A stretch of 64,000 nucleotides of DNA, from NCBI RefSeq assembly GCF_008704395.1, contig NZ_CP023695.1, positions 5,766,001 to 5,830,000 of the forward strand, read 5' to 3'. Positions 30,335 to 39,374 of this stretch are shown piece by piece. Both the position numbers and the translations under genes were made by a program. Position 1 is the first letter of the stretch. Every line of letters starts with the position of its first letter. Under the pieces are notes generated by a model. The model saw nothing but the letters and a program-made list of their open reading frames with translations. It made no database searches and was not told where the DNA came from. The DNA comes from Streptomyces alboniger (GTDB lineage Bacteria > Actinomycetota > Actinomycetes > Streptomycetales > Streptomycetaceae).

Positions 30335-32139
30335 CGGGAGCGATGCGCCCGCCGACGGCGGAGCACCGGGCACAGACCGTCGTCGGCGCGCTGCTCGAAC
30401 AGGCCGCCGACGCCCCTGACCAGCCGGCGTTCCATGTGATCGAGAGGTCCGAGGAGGAGTTCGCACTCACCTACGCGGACGTCGGCCGCCTCGTCGGCCG
30501 GGCCGCGGCGGGCCTGCGGGCGCACGGCATCGGGGAGGGGGACCGGGTCCTCGTCGTCCTGCCCACCTCGCGGGACTTCCTCGCGGTCTACCTGGGCTGC
30601 CTGTACGCGGGCGTCGTGCCGGTCATCGCGGCGGAACCGACCGGCGCCAACCCGCACTACGCGGCCCACCTGCGCGGCCTCGTCGAACAGGCAGGGGCCA
30701 CCAGGGTCGTCGCCGCCCCGGACCTCGCGGACTCGCTCGCCGCGTTCCTGCCGGGCGCGGTCACGGTCACGACGCCCGACGCGCTGCGCGGGCAGCCCCT
30801 CACCCTCGACGACCCACGGGCCACGCCCGCCTCGCTCGCCCATCTCCAGGCGACCTCCGGCTCGACCGGCGCCCCCAAGCTGGCCATGGTCCGGCACGGC
30901 AACATCACCGCCAACGTCCGGGCGATAGCCGAGGCGATCCGGGCGGAACCGAACGACTCGCTGGTGAGCTGGCTTCCGCTGTTCCACGACATGGGCCTCA
31001 TCGGCATCTCGTACGCGCTCCACGCCCGCATTCCGATGGTGCTGGCCGATCCGGTCAACTTCCTGCGGAACCCGATGTCATGGCTGCGCTGGATCAGCCG
31101 CCACCGGGGCACCCTGTCGCCCGCGCCCAGCTCCGCGTTCCACATCTGCGCGCGGGTGGCCAAGCGGCGGCCGCCCGACGATCTCGACCTGTCGTCCTGG
31201 CGGGTGGCCCTGTGCGGTGCGGAGCCGGTGCACGAGGCCACCCTGCGCGAATTCCAGGCCGCGTTCGGCCCGTTCGGGCTTCCCGAGACGACGCTGCGGC
31301 CCGTGTACGGACTCGCGGAGACGACGCTGGCGGCGACCATCTCGGACGTCGACCACCCCTTCTCCGTCGACCGGGTGGACGCCGAGGCCGTCTCCGCCCG
31401 GGGGCGCGCCGAGCCCCGGCCGGCCGGTGATCCGCGCAGCATGAGCATGATGTGCGTGGGCCCCGCGGTGCCCGGCCACCGGCTGAGGGTGGTGGACCCG
31501 GACGGGACGCCGCTGCCCGACCGCATGATCGGCGAGATAGAGGTGGCCGGCCCCAGCGTCATCGACGGCTACCTCCCGGAGCCGGGCGCCGCCCAGGGCG
31601 CGTCGGGTGCCGCCCAGGCCACGTCGGGCGCCGCGCGGGCCGGGTCGGCGGACGAGCGGCTCAAGCGGCCGGACGGCTATCTCCGCACCGGTGACCTCGG
31701 CTATCAGCTCGACGGCGAGCTGTACGTCACCGGCCGCCGCAAGGAGATCGTGATCATCTCCGGCCGCAACTACATCCCCGACCAGATCGAGCGGTTCGTC
31801 GAGGCCGTCGCCAAGAGCCCGCGCACCCCCTCGGTCGTGGCGGTCGGCGTCCCCGATCCGATGCTCCTCACCGAGCAGTTGCATCTGCTTCTCGACGAAC
31901 GCATCGGCGAGGGCCGCGACCGGCAGGCCGTCGCCGACGAGGTGCGCGGCGCACTGGCCGAGGCGTTCGGGATCGGCGGCGTCACCTTCCACTGGATCCG
32001 CCGGGCACAGCTGCCCCGGACCACCAGCGGCAAGATCCAGCGCCATCTCTGCCGGCGGATGATCGAGGAACGCCCGCCGTTCCGACGTACCGACGTACCC
32101 ACGCGTGTGACCTCGGGAGGGGCACCTGATGCAGGATGA
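30331..32139 (+). CDS. Fatty acyl-AMP ligase (FAAL-type)
   Basis: A 602-residue adenylate-forming enzyme. The P-loop is ATSGSTGAPKLAM (~residue 173), followed by SWLPLFHDMGLIG, the A5-type motif VYGLAETTLAA and the A7/A8 hinge YLRTGDLGYQLDGELYVTGR. The late lysine motif is RTTSGKIQR. These features resemble FAAL/FadD32-type ligases that hand an acyl-AMP to an acyl carrier protein. The next gene is an ACP, which supports this. A three-copy 21-bp repeat encoding GAAQ/GAAR-S units lies before the hinge (31585-31647). The ATG at 30331 overlaps the upstream stop; the longer open frame is a shadow. Confidence 0.88.
   Translation: MTGAMRPPTAEHRAQTVVGALLEQAADAPDQPAFHVIERSEEEFALTYADVGRLVGRAAAGLRAHGIGEGDRVLVVLPTSRDFLAVYLGCLYAGVVPVIAAEPTGANPHYAAHLRGLVEQAGATRVVAAPDLADSLAAFLPGAVTVTTPDALRGQPLTLDDPRATPASLAHLQATSGSTGAPKLAMVRHGNITANVRAIAEAIRAEPNDSLVSWLPLFHDMGLIGISYALHARIPMVLADPVNFLRNPMSWLRWISRHRGTLSPAPSSAFHICARVAKRRPPDDLDLSSWRVALCGAEPVHEATLREFQAAFGPFGLPETTLRPVYGLAETTLAATISDVDHPFSVDRVDAEAVSARGRAEPRPAGDPRSMSMMCVGPAVPGHRLRVVDPDGTPLPDRMIGEIEVAGPSVIDGYLPEPGAAQGASGAAQATSGAARAGSADERLKRPDGYLRTGDLGYQLDGELYVTGRRKEIVIISGRNYIPDQIERFVEAVAKSPRTPSVVAVGVPDPMLLTEQLHLLLDERIGEGRDRQAVADEVRGALAEAFGIGGVTFHWIRRAQLPRTTSGKIQRHLCRRMIEERPPFRRTDVPTRVTSGGAPDAG
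31585..31647 (+). repeat. Three tandem 21-bp units inside the FAAL gene
   Basis: Units at 31585-31605, 31606-31626 and 31627-31647 each begin GGCGCCGC or GGTGCCGC and end in TCG. They encode three Ala/Gly/Ser-rich heptads just before the catalytic hinge, probably a flexible surface insertion made by replication slippage. Confidence 0.8.
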
Positions 32140-32404
32140 GAAGCGGGACCAGGAGCTTTTCGACAGGATCGTCAAGCACATCGGGGAGTTCGTCGAGACC
32201 GACGTGTCCCATCTGACCCCGGAGTCGAACATCGGCAACTCCATCGAGGGCATGAGTTCGCTCAAGATGGTCGAGCTGCTTCTGTTCCTTGAGGACTGCT
32301 TCGGCGTCGACTTCGACGAGTCCGTCATGGACGAGTTGCAGACCATGCGGGATCTGGAGCACTACATACGGCGGACGCTGGACGCGTCGGAGCAGCGGGC
32401 CTGA
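32129..32404 (+). CDS. Acyl carrier protein
   Basis: A 91-residue stand-alone acyl carrier protein, four-helix type. The phosphopantetheine attachment site is Ser44 in GMSSLKMVEL, which aligns with the DSL motif of FabF-system ACPs and has Ser in place of the usual Asp before it. The following helix VELLLFLEDCFGVDFDE is typical. The ATG at 32129 overlaps the ligase gene by 11 bases and is preceded by GGGAGGGG. It should carry the acyl chain loaded by the ligase and present it to the ketosynthase and possibly the radical SAM enzymes. No phosphopantetheinyl transferase is encoded nearby. Confidence 0.93.
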   Translation: MQDEKRDQELFDRIVKHIGEFVETDVSHLTPESNIGNSIEGMSSLKMVELLLFLEDCFGVDFDESVMDELQTMRDLEHYIRRTLDASEQRA

Positions 32405-32417
32405 CCCGGAGCGGGAC

Positions 32418-33692
32418 ATGCCGCTACACCGCGTGGTGGTCACCGGGGCGGGTGTGCTGTGCCCGCTCGGCTCAACGGTCGAGGAGTTGTGGCAGGGCCT
32501 TGTCGCCGGACGTTCGGGGATCGCCCCGCTGACCCGCTTCGACGCGGGCCGGTTCCACAGCCGGCACGCCGGGCAGGTCGACGACTCCGTCGTCACGTTC
32601 GCCCCCGGCCCGCTCCAGTTCGAGACGAAGCGCATGAGCGCGTTCGTGCGGTACGCCCTGTTCGCCGCCGACCGGGCGCTCGACGACAGCGGTCTGGGCG
32701 GGCCCGCGCAAACCGGGGCGGACGTACGCCGGTACCCGCCGGGAGGCGGCGTCTACCTCGGCGTGGCCATGGGAGGGCTGCCCAGTATCGAGGAGGGCGT
32801 ACTGCGGCAGGAGAGGCGGGGAGTGCGCAGGACCAGCCCGTTCCTGATCCCCTCACTCATCCCCAACATGGCGGCGAGCGTGATCGCCCTGCGCCACGGC
32901 ATCGAGGAGGAGCAGGTCACCGTCGCCGGTGCCTGCGCGAGCGGCAGCCAGGCGATCGGGCAGGCGATGCGCGCGATCCGGTCCGGTGCCCGCACCTGGG
33001 CCGTCGCAGGCGGGGCGGAGGCGGTCATCACGCCGATCACCTACTCCGGATTCCAGGCGATGCGAGTGCTCAGCCGGCACGACGACCCGCAGACCACCCC
33101 CCGCCCCTTCGACCGCTCGCGGGACGGCATCGTGGTCGGCGAGGGTGCCGCCGTCCTCGTGCTGGAGGAGCGTGCGCACGCCGAGGCGCGCGGTGCGGTG
33201 ATCCACGGCGAGCTGACCGGCTTCGACGCCACCAGCGGGGGCGACGACCTCACCGCCATCTCGTCCCGCCACGTCACCCGCTGCCTGAGCGGCGCCCTCG
33301 CCGACGCCGGGCTCGAACCCGACGCCGTCGACTGCGTGTTCGCCCAGGCGTCTGGCATGGTCCAGGGCGACGCCGCCGAGCTGGAGGCGTTGGAGGCGCT
33401 CACCGCCGACACCGATCACAAGCCGGTCGTCACGTCGATCAAGGGGCACATGGGATACACGTTCGCCGCGAACGGCCCGCTGAACCTCGCCGCCGCCCTC
33501 ATGTCGCTCCGCCACCAGGCCGTCCCGCCCACGCTGAACCTGAAGGAGACCGACCCCCGGTTCGTCAAGACCGACCTCGCCCGTGAGGTCCGGGAGATGG
33601 AGATACGCCGCTGCCTGGTCAACGCGTTCGGGTTCGGCGGGATCAACGCCGGCCTCGTCGTGTCCCTCGCCGATCCCCGCTCCCTCGCATAG
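32418..33692 (+). CDS. FabF-type beta-ketoacyl-ACP synthase with altered catalytic triad
   Basis: A 424-residue thiolase-fold ketosynthase. The nucleophile Cys173 is present (GACASGSQA), as is Lys342 (SIKGHMGYTF) and the C-terminal loop NAFGFGGINAG. At the position of FabF His303 there is Gln310 (VFAQASGM instead of VNAHGTST). At the position of FabF His340 there is Tyr347. The spacing Lys minus first site (32) and second site minus Lys (5) equals that of E. coli FabF, so the alignment is secure. Without both His residues ordinary malonyl decarboxylation should fail, and an acyl-transfer or otherwise unusual condensation is more likely. The ATG at 32418 lies 13 bases after the ACP stop. It resembles neither a classical chain-length factor (Cys is kept) nor KSQ. 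Confidence 0.9.
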   Translation: MPLHRVVVTGAGVLCPLGSTVEELWQGLVAGRSGIAPLTRFDAGRFHSRHAGQVDDSVVTFAPGPLQFETKRMSAFVRYALFAADRALDDSGLGGPAQTGADVRRYPPGGGVYLGVAMGGLPSIEEGVLRQERRGVRRTSPFLIPSLIPNMAASVIALRHGIEEEQVTVAGACASGSQAIGQAMRAIRSGARTWAVAGGAEAVITPITYSGFQAMRVLSRHDDPQTTPRPFDRSRDGIVVGEGAAVLVLEERAHAEARGAVIHGELTGFDATSGGDDLTAISSRHVTRCLSGALADAGLEPDAVDCVFAQASGMVQGDAAELEALEALTADTDHKPVVTSIKGHMGYTFAANGPLNLAAALMSLRHQAVPPTLNLKETDPRFVKTDLAREVREMEIRRCLVNAFGFGGINAGLVVSLADPRSLA

Positions 33693-33722
33693 TCCCGCCG
33701 CCGCTGCCCCCAGAGGAGTACC

Positions 33723-34157
33723 GTGTCCACGCACTTCGAGAAGCTCACCCGCTGCTGCATGAACTGCAAGATCTCCCGATTCCTCGACAAGACCATCGAG
33801 ATCGAGGAGGCGGGGCGCGCGCGGGTGGCCATTCCGTTCCACAGCGACCTCACCCAGAACGCGGACTTCCTGCACGCCGCCCTGATGTTCGAGGTCGGGG
33901 ACACGGCCGGTTTCGTGGCGGCCAACTCGATGGAGGAGACCTTCAGCGTCCTGACGGTCGACTACCACATCAACCTGATCCGGCCGGTCCAGAAAGAGGG
34001 CATCCACGCCGTCGGCCACGTGGTGACCGCGGGCAAGACCCTCTACGTCGCGCGCAGCGACATCTACAGCGAGAGCGGCAAGCTGGTGGCGGCCGGGCAG
34101 GGCACGTACACGGTGTCGAGGATCCCGCTCACCGACCTCGAAGGCTACGCGGACTGA
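33723..34157 (+). CDS. Hotdog-fold thioesterase-like protein (PaaI/DUF4442-like)
   Basis: A 144-residue hotdog protein. The central helix region (LHAALMFEVGDTAGFVAA) and the strand block VLTVDYHINLIRPVQK fit the PaaI/YiiD-like thioesterase group. The N-terminus has a Cys-rich patch (RCCMNCK). The GTG at 33723 follows AGAGGAG. In this operon it could release the finished acyl chain from ACP or CoA, or act as a dehydratase-like hotdog protein. The catalytic residue is not obvious (Asp/Asn in the LTQNADFLHA region are candidates), so activity is inferred from fold and context. Confidence 0.78.
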   Translation: MSTHFEKLTRCCMNCKISRFLDKTIEIEEAGRARVAIPFHSDLTQNADFLHAALMFEVGDTAGFVAANSMEETFSVLTVDYHINLIRPVQKEGIHAVGHVVTAGKTLYVARSDIYSESGKLVAAGQGTYTVSRIPLTDLEGYAD

Positions 34158-34176
34158 CCGGGCCGGGGAGCGACGA

Positions 34177-34914
34177 GTGATCGACGTATCCGACCACGAC
34201 GGCATCGCGCTGCTGACGCTGGACCACGGGCCCGTCAACGCGCTGGACCGGGAACTGCTCACGCGCCTCGCCGAGACGCTGGAGGCGGTGGCCGACGCCC
34301 GCGCGGTGGTGCTGACCGGCAGCGGACGGTCCTTCTCGGCGGGGGTGGACCTCAAGCGGGTGATCGAGGGCGGGGCGGCGTACGCCGAGACCTTCCTGCC
34401 CGCGCTGCACCGCGCGACCCTCGCCCTGTTCGACCATCCGAGGCCGGTGGTCGGGGCGGTCAACGGCCACGCCCTGGCCGGCGGCTGCGTGCTGGCCGCC
34501 GCCTGCGATGTGCGGCTGATGTCCGGCGGCTCCATCGGGCTCACCGAACTCGCCGCCGGAGTGCCCTTCCCCGCGGTGTGCCTGGAGGTCGTACGCCATG
34601 CCGTCGGTCCGGCGCTCGACGCGCTGGTGCTCGGGGCCGGCCGCCTGGCGCCCCGACAGGCCCTGGCCATCGGCCTGGTGCACGCACTGGTCGAGCCGGA
34701 GGAGCTGCTCGCCGCCGCGCTGCTGCGGGCGAATGAGCTGTGCCGTGCGCCGTCGGACGTGTACGCCCTCTCCAAGCGCCAGCTCCATCGGCCCGCCCAC
34801 CAACGCATAGGCGCCGCCCGGCCGTTGGACGACGGCGAGGTGCTGAAGCTGTGGAGCGCCGAGCGCACCGGCCGTACCCTGCGGGAGTATCTGGCGTCCC
34901 TGCGCCGGGGCTGA
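34177..34914 (+). CDS. Enoyl-CoA hydratase/isomerase-family protein
   Basis: A 245-residue crotonase-fold protein. Oxyanion-hole segments are SFSAGVDLKR and NGHALAGGCVLAAACDVRLM. The first catalytic Glu of hydratases is represented by the Glu in IGLTELAAGV. The second Glu position (in the GAGGTQRL-like block of hydratases) is not conserved here, which fits isomerases or other crotonase reactions better than hydration. The GTG at 34177 follows GGGGAG. It is the last gene of the lipid operon and converges with the AraC gene at 34956. The substrate is presumably an acyl thioester made in the same pathway. Confidence 0.85.
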   Translation: MIDVSDHDGIALLTLDHGPVNALDRELLTRLAETLEAVADARAVVLTGSGRSFSAGVDLKRVIEGGAAYAETFLPALHRATLALFDHPRPVVGAVNGHALAGGCVLAAACDVRLMSGGSIGLTELAAGVPFPAVCLEVVRHAVGPALDALVLGAGRLAPRQALAIGLVHALVEPEELLAAALLRANELCRAPSDVYALSKRQLHRPAHQRIGAARPLDDGEVLKLWSAERTGRTLREYLASLRRG

Positions 34915-34955
34915 CCGGGGCACCGGGCCGGGCACCGTCGGGGCGGACGCCCGCC

Positions 34956-35870
34956 TCAGGTCTGCTCGGCCCGGAACCCGGCCGGTGTCACCCCGGTCCG
35001 CTGCTGGAAGAACTTCGAGAAGTTCGCCGAGTCCGCGAAGCCGACGGCCGCTCCGATGCGGCCCGCCGGCAGGTCGGTGTGGGCGAGCAGGCGCTTGGCC
35101 TCCAGGATCACGCGGCGATCGATGAAGTCCTTCGGGGTCTGGCCGGTGGCGGCGCGCACCGCGCGGACGAGCGTGCGGCGGGAGTAGCCGAGCTGGTCGG
35201 CGTACGCGCTGACGCTGTGGTTGGTCGTGAAGCCCTGCTCGACCGCCCCGCGGAACCGGGAGAACGCCGAGTCCGGCAGCGGCCTGCACTCGTCCGCCGC
35301 CGCCTGCGCCGACACGTGCGCCACCCGCAGCATGAAGGCGGTCAGGGAGTGCCGCAGCACCGACGTGTGCAGGCTCAGCGGCAGCGTCGCCGTGTCCAGG
35401 TACTCGCGCTGGAGCTGTGCCAAGGAGGTTTCCAGGGCGGCCAGTTGGGCCTCGTCGGGGTGCAGGAGCGGCGGCCGGTCGTAGCGGTAGAGGCCTGTCG
35501 CCTCCACGGTCGCGCGCGGCAGGAAACCGGGCTGCATCGTGAGCGCGGTGCCGTTATAGGTGTCGGTCGCCGAGAAGCTGTGCACCTGCCCGGGGCGGAT
35601 CCACAGGACGTCCCCTGCGCCCGCCTCGTACTCCGTGAAGTCGACCATGTGGCGGACGGGGCCCGCGCGGAAGAAGAGGAGCACATGGAAGTCGATGCGG
35701 TGCACGCGCCGGGCGAGACCGACGCCGCCCGCCCAGGGGCCCTCCGTGCCCATCGGGCCGACCTGCATCCCGACCCCCGAGACGCTCGCGCTCGGGTCGA
35801 AGGGGTAGGTACGGATGTGCTCCGCGGCGCCCATGTGCGCGCTCGGATGGGCGCCGGTCTGCTCCGTCAT
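34956..35870 (-). CDS. AraC-family transcriptional regulator
   Basis: A 304-residue regulator. The N-terminal cupin ligand domain (~30-150) includes HVLLFFRAG and GDVLWIRPGQVHSF. The C-terminal tandem helix-turn-helix (~205-302) includes VSAYADQLGYSRRTLVRAV and the signature GFADSANFSKFFQQRTGVTP. It lies between the lipid operon (convergent) and the pentose phosphate operon (divergent, 216-base gap), so it could regulate either. The divergent arrangement favours the pentose phosphate operon. The ligand is unknown; a sugar is plausible from position. GGAAGAA lies upstream of the ATG. Confidence 0.88.
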   Translation of the reverse strand: MTEQTGAHPSAHMGAAEHIRTYPFDPSASVSGVGMQVGPMGTEGPWAGGVGLARRVHRIDFHVLLFFRAGPVRHMVDFTEYEAGAGDVLWIRPGQVHSFSATDTYNGTALTMQPGFLPRATVEATGLYRYDRPPLLHPDEAQLAALETSLAQLQREYLDTATLPLSLHTSVLRHSLTAFMLRVAHVSAQAAADECRPLPDSAFSRFRGAVEQGFTTNHSVSAYADQLGYSRRTLVRAVRAATGQTPKDFIDRRVILEAKRLLAHTDLPAGRIGAAVGFADSANFSKFFQQRTGVTPAGFRAEQT

Positions 35871-35970
35871 GCGTTCTTCCCTGCGCTTTCTCGGCCCGGA
35901 CCGCCTCGGACCGCCTCCGTCCGCCAGGCTGTCCCATTTTCACCGGACGGTGACACGGGCGCACCTTCCT

Positions 35971-35992
35971 CGTAAAAAGTATGACCTTTACG
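35971..35992. promoter_or_regulatory. Candidate operator palindrome between araC-type gene and tkt
   Basis: CGTAAA at 35971-35976 and TTTACG at 35987-35992 form an inverted repeat with 6-bp arms and a 10-base centre, in an A/T-rich patch of the 216-base divergent gap 35871-36085. It lies about 100 bases from each start codon, where an AraC-type site would be expected. No clear -35/-10 pair was found here. Confidence 0.4.
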
Positions 35993-36085
35993 TTCGTAGG
36001 TGGCTGGACCAGGGTCTTTGGGCCCGGACCGCCGGTGCCCCAGGGCACCACCCGAAGCTCCACGGATGCGAAGGAAGTCATACAG

Positions 36086-38182
36086 ATGAGCACGCAGACA
36101 CCGGACGGCCTCGACCCCTTCGAGCGGCCCTTCGAGTGGACCGGACTCGACCGGCGTGCCGTCGACACCGCCCGCCTCCTGGCGGCCGATGCCGTGCAGA
36201 AGGTCGGGAACGGACACCCCGGCACGGCGATGAGCCTGGCGCCGGCCGCGTACACCCTCTTCCAGAAGGTCATGCGGCACGACCCGGCCGACCCGGAGTG
36301 GACCGGCCGCGACCGCTTCGTCCTGTCGCCCGGCCACACCAGCCTCACCCTCTACACCCAGCTCTTCCTCTCCGGGTACGAGCTGGACCTCGACGACCTG
36401 AAGGCGTTCCGCACGCAGGGCTCGAAGACCCCGGGCCACCCCGAGTACGGGCACACCGCCGGGGTCGAGACGACGACGGGGCCGCTCGGCCAGGGCGTCG
36501 CCAACGCCGTCGGCATGGCCATGGCCGCCCGCTACGAGCGCGGCCTCTTCGACCCCGAGGCCCCCGAGGGCACCAGCCCCTTCGACCACACCGTCTGGGC
36601 GATCGTCTCCGACGGCGACCTGGAGGAGGGCGTCTCCGCCGAGGCCTCCTCGATGGCCGGGCACCAGAAGCTCGGCAACCTCGTCCTCCTCTACGACGAC
36701 AACCACATCTCCATCGAGGGCGACACGGACACCGCCTTCTCCGAGGACGTCGCCAAGCGCTACGAGGCGTACGGCTGGCACGTCCAGCGCGTCGCGCCCA
36801 AGGCCGACGGCGACATCGACGCCGAGGCGCTGTACGAGGCGCTCGCCGCCGCCAAGGCCGAGACCGGGCGGCCGTCCCTCGTCGTGATGCGCACGATCAT
36901 CGCCTGGCCCGCGCCCAACGCCCAGAACACCGCGGGCTCCCACGGCTCCGCGCTCGGCGCCGACGAGATCGCCGCCACCAAGCGCGTCCTCGGCTTCGAC
37001 CCCGAGCGGTCGTTCACCGTCGAGGACGACGTCATCGCCCACACCCGCAAGGCCCTCGACCGGGGCGCCGAGGCGCACGCCGCCTGGGACAAGCGGCTCG
37101 CGCGGTGGCGCGCCGCCGACCCCGAGCGCTCCAGGCTGCTCGACCGCGTCGTCGCCGGCCGCCTCCCCGAGGGCTGGGAGCAGGCGCTGCCCGCCTTCGA
37201 GGCCGGTGCGAAGCTCGCCACGCGCGCCGCGTCCGGCAAGGTCCTCCAGGCCCTCGGCCCGGTCATCCCCGAGCTGTGGGGCGGCTCCGCCGACCTCGCG
37301 GGGTCGAACAACACGACGATCGACAAGACGTCGTCGTTCCTCCCGAAGGGCAACCCGCTGCCGGAGGCCGACCCCTACGGGCGCACGATCCACTTCGGCA
37401 TCCGCGAGTTCTCGATGGCCGCCGAGATGAACGGCATAGCGCTGCACGGCAACACCCGTATCTACGGCGGCACCTTCCTGGTCTTCTCCGACTACATGCG
37501 CAACGCCGTGCGGATGTCGGCCCTCATGCAGCTGCCCGTCACCTACGTGTGGACGCACGACTCGATCGGCCTCGGCGAGGACGGTCCGACCCACCAGCCC
37601 GTCGAACACCTGGCCTCGCTGCGCGCCATCCCGGGCCTGAACGTCGTCCGCCCGGCCGACGCCAACGAGACCGCCATCGCCTGGCGCGAGATCCTGCGCC
37701 GCGGCTCGGACAAGCCGGCCCCGCACGGCCTGGCGCTGACCCGGCAGGGCGTGCCGACGTACGAGGCCAACGAGCTGGCCGCGAAGGGCGGCTACGTTTT
37801 GGCGGAGGCGTCCACGGGCACCCCGGACGTCGTGCTGATCGCCACCGGCTCCGAAGTGCACCTCGCCGTCGAGGCCCGCGAGCGGCTGGAGGCGGAGGGT
37901 GTCGCCACGCGCGTCGTGTCGATGCCGTCCGTCGAGTGGTTCGAGGAGCAGCCGCGGGAGTACCGCGACAGCGTCCTGCCGCCCGCCGTCAGGGCCCGCG
38001 TCGCCGTCGAGGCCGGCATCGGCCTGACCTGGTACCGCTACGTCGGGGACGCCGGGCGCATCGTCTCCCTGGAGCACTTCGGCGCCTCCGCGGACGCCGG
38101 CGTGCTGTTCGCCGAGTTCGGCTTCACCGCCGAGAACGTCGCCGCCAAGGCGCGTGAATCCCTCGCCGCGGCCCGCGCCTGA
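36086..38182 (+). CDS. tkt: Transketolase
   Basis: A 698-residue thiamine-diphosphate enzyme that moves two-carbon units between pentose, tetrose and hexose phosphates. Landmarks are the N-terminal [16 protein letters not shown], the ThDP motif start [14 protein letters not shown], the catalytic-region Glu in [13 protein letters not shown] and [16 protein letters not shown]. The length is full. The ATG at 36086 follows AGGAAG. It is the first gene of a six-gene pentose phosphate operon in the order tkt-tal-zwf-opcA-pgi-gnd. From memory the same order exists as the second such cluster of S. coelicolor. Confidence 0.96.
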   Translation: MSTQTPDGLDPFERPFEWTGLDRRAVDTARLLAADAVQKVGNGHPGTAMSLAPAAYTLFQKVMRHDPADPEWTGRDRFVLSPGHTSLTLYTQLFLSGYELDLDDLKAFRTQGSKTPGHPEYGHTAGVETTTGPLGQGVANAVGMAMAARYERGLFDPEAPEGTSPFDHTVWAIVSDGDLEEGVSAEASSMAGHQKLGNLVLLYDDNHISIEGDTDTAFSEDVAKRYEAYGWHVQRVAPKADGDIDAEALYEALAAAKAETGRPSLVVMRTIIAWPAPNAQNTAGSHGSALGADEIAATKRVLGFDPERSFTVEDDVIAHTRKALDRGAEAHAAWDKRLARWRAADPERSRLLDRVVAGRLPEGWEQALPAFEAGAKLATRAASGKVLQALGPVIPELWGGSADLAGSNNTTIDKTSSFLPKGNPLPEADPYGRTIHFGIREFSMAAEMNGIALHGNTRIYGGTFLVFSDYMRNAVRMSALMQLPVTYVWTHDSIGLGEDGPTHQPVEHLASLRAIPGLNVVRPADANETAIAWREILRRGSDKPAPHGLALTRQGVPTYEANELAAKGGYVLAEASTGTPDVVLIATGSEVHLAVEARERLEAEGVATRVVSMPSVEWFEEQPREYRDSVLPPAVRARVAVEAGIGLTWYRYVGDAGRIVSLEHFGASADAGVLFAEFGFTAENVAAKARESLAAARA

Positions 38183-38237
38183 CCCTTGCCGACCTCCGCG
38201 CCCGACCTCCCGCAAGACCCGAAAGAAGATGAAGCAC

Positions 38238-39374
38238 ATGACCAGCGCCGCCCCCTCCTCCTCGCCTCTCGGGGCCCTCTCCGACGAAGGCGTGTCCATC
38301 TGGCTGGACGACCTGTCCCGCACCCGCATCGAGTCCGGCAACCTCGCCGAGCTGATCGAGAAGAGCCACGTCGTGGGCGTCACCACGAACCCCTCGATCT
38401 TCCAGGCGGCCATCGGCTCCGGTGAGGGCTACGAGGAGCAGCTCGCCGACCTGGCCGCCCGCGAGGTCACCGTCGACGAGGCCGTCCGCATGATGACCAC
38501 GGCCGACGTGCGTGCCGCCGCCGACGTGCTGCGTCCCGTGTACGAGGCGACCGGCGGTCGTGACGGCCGCGTGTCGATCGAGGTCGACCCGCGCCTCGCC
38601 CACGCGACCGAGGCCACCATCGCCGAGGCCAAGCAGCTCGCCTGGCTCGTCGACCGCCCGAACGTCATGATCAAGATCCCGGCGACCGAGGCGGGCCTGC
38701 CGGCCGTCACCGAGGTCATCGGCCTCGGTATCAGCGTCAACGTCACGCTGATCTTCTCCCTTGACCGCTACAAGGCCGTCATGGACGCCTACCTCGCGGG
38801 CCTGGAGAAGGCGCACGAGCGCGGCATCGACCTCTCGACCATCCACTCCGTCGCCTCCTTCTTCGTCTCGCGCGTCGACGCCGAGATCGACAAGCGCCTC
38901 GACAAGGTCGGCACGGACGAGGCCACGGCGCTCAAGGGCAAGGCCGCCCTCGCCAACGCGCGCCTCGCCTACGAGGCGTACGAGCAGGTCTTCGCCACCG
39001 ACCGCGCCGTCCGCCTCGCGGCCGCGGGCGCCCACAAGCAGCGTCCGCTGTGGGCCTCGACGGGCGTCAAGGACCCGGCGTACAAGGACACCCTGTACGT
39101 CGACGAACTGGCCGCGCCCGGGACCGTCAACACCATGCCGGAGGCCACCCTCAGGGCCACCGCCGACCATGGCGACATCCACGGCGACACCGTCACCGGC
39201 ACCTACGACGCCTCCCGCGCCGAGCTGGCCGCCGTCGAGAAGCTCGGCATCTCCTACGACGAGGTCGTGCGGCAGCTGGAGGACGAGGCCGTCGCCAAGT
39301 TCGAGGCCGCCTGGACCGACCTGCTCGGCACGGTGGCGAACCGCCTCGCGGACAAGGAGGCTGACACCAAGTGA
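38238..39374 (+). CDS. tal: Transaldolase
   Basis: A 378-residue transaldolase of the actinobacterial/TalA subfamily. The start region [11 protein letters not shown] and the Schiff-base lysine in [16 protein letters not shown] are present. C-terminal [16 protein letters not shown] is typical. Two ATG codons are in frame at 38229 and 38238; the second is better spaced after the AAAGAAG purine run. It transfers dihydroxyacetone units between sedoheptulose 7-phosphate and glyceraldehyde 3-phosphate. Its stop overlaps the zwf GTG by four bases (GTGA), so the genes are coupled. Confidence 0.95.
   Translation: MTSAAPSSSPLGALSDEGVSIWLDDLSRTRIESGNLAELIEKSHVVGVTTNPSIFQAAIGSGEGYEEQLADLAAREVTVDEAVRMMTTADVRAAADVLRPVYEATGGRDGRVSIEVDPRLAHATEATIAEAKQLAWLVDRPNVMIKIPATEAGLPAVTEVIGLGISVNVTLIFSLDRYKAVMDAYLAGLEKAHERGIDLSTIHSVASFFVSRVDAEIDKRLDKVGTDEATALKGKAALANARLAYEAYEQVFATDRAVRLAAAGAHKQRPLWASTGVKDPAYKDTLYVDELAAPGTVNTMPEATLRATADHGDIHGDTVTGTYDASRAELAAVEKLGISYDEVVRQLEDEAVAKFEAAWTDLLGTVANRLADKEADTK

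Noticed and set aside
35867..38413. 848-codon frame antisense to transketolase
   Set aside because: No motif or ribosome site; transketolase motifs are complete on the plus strand.
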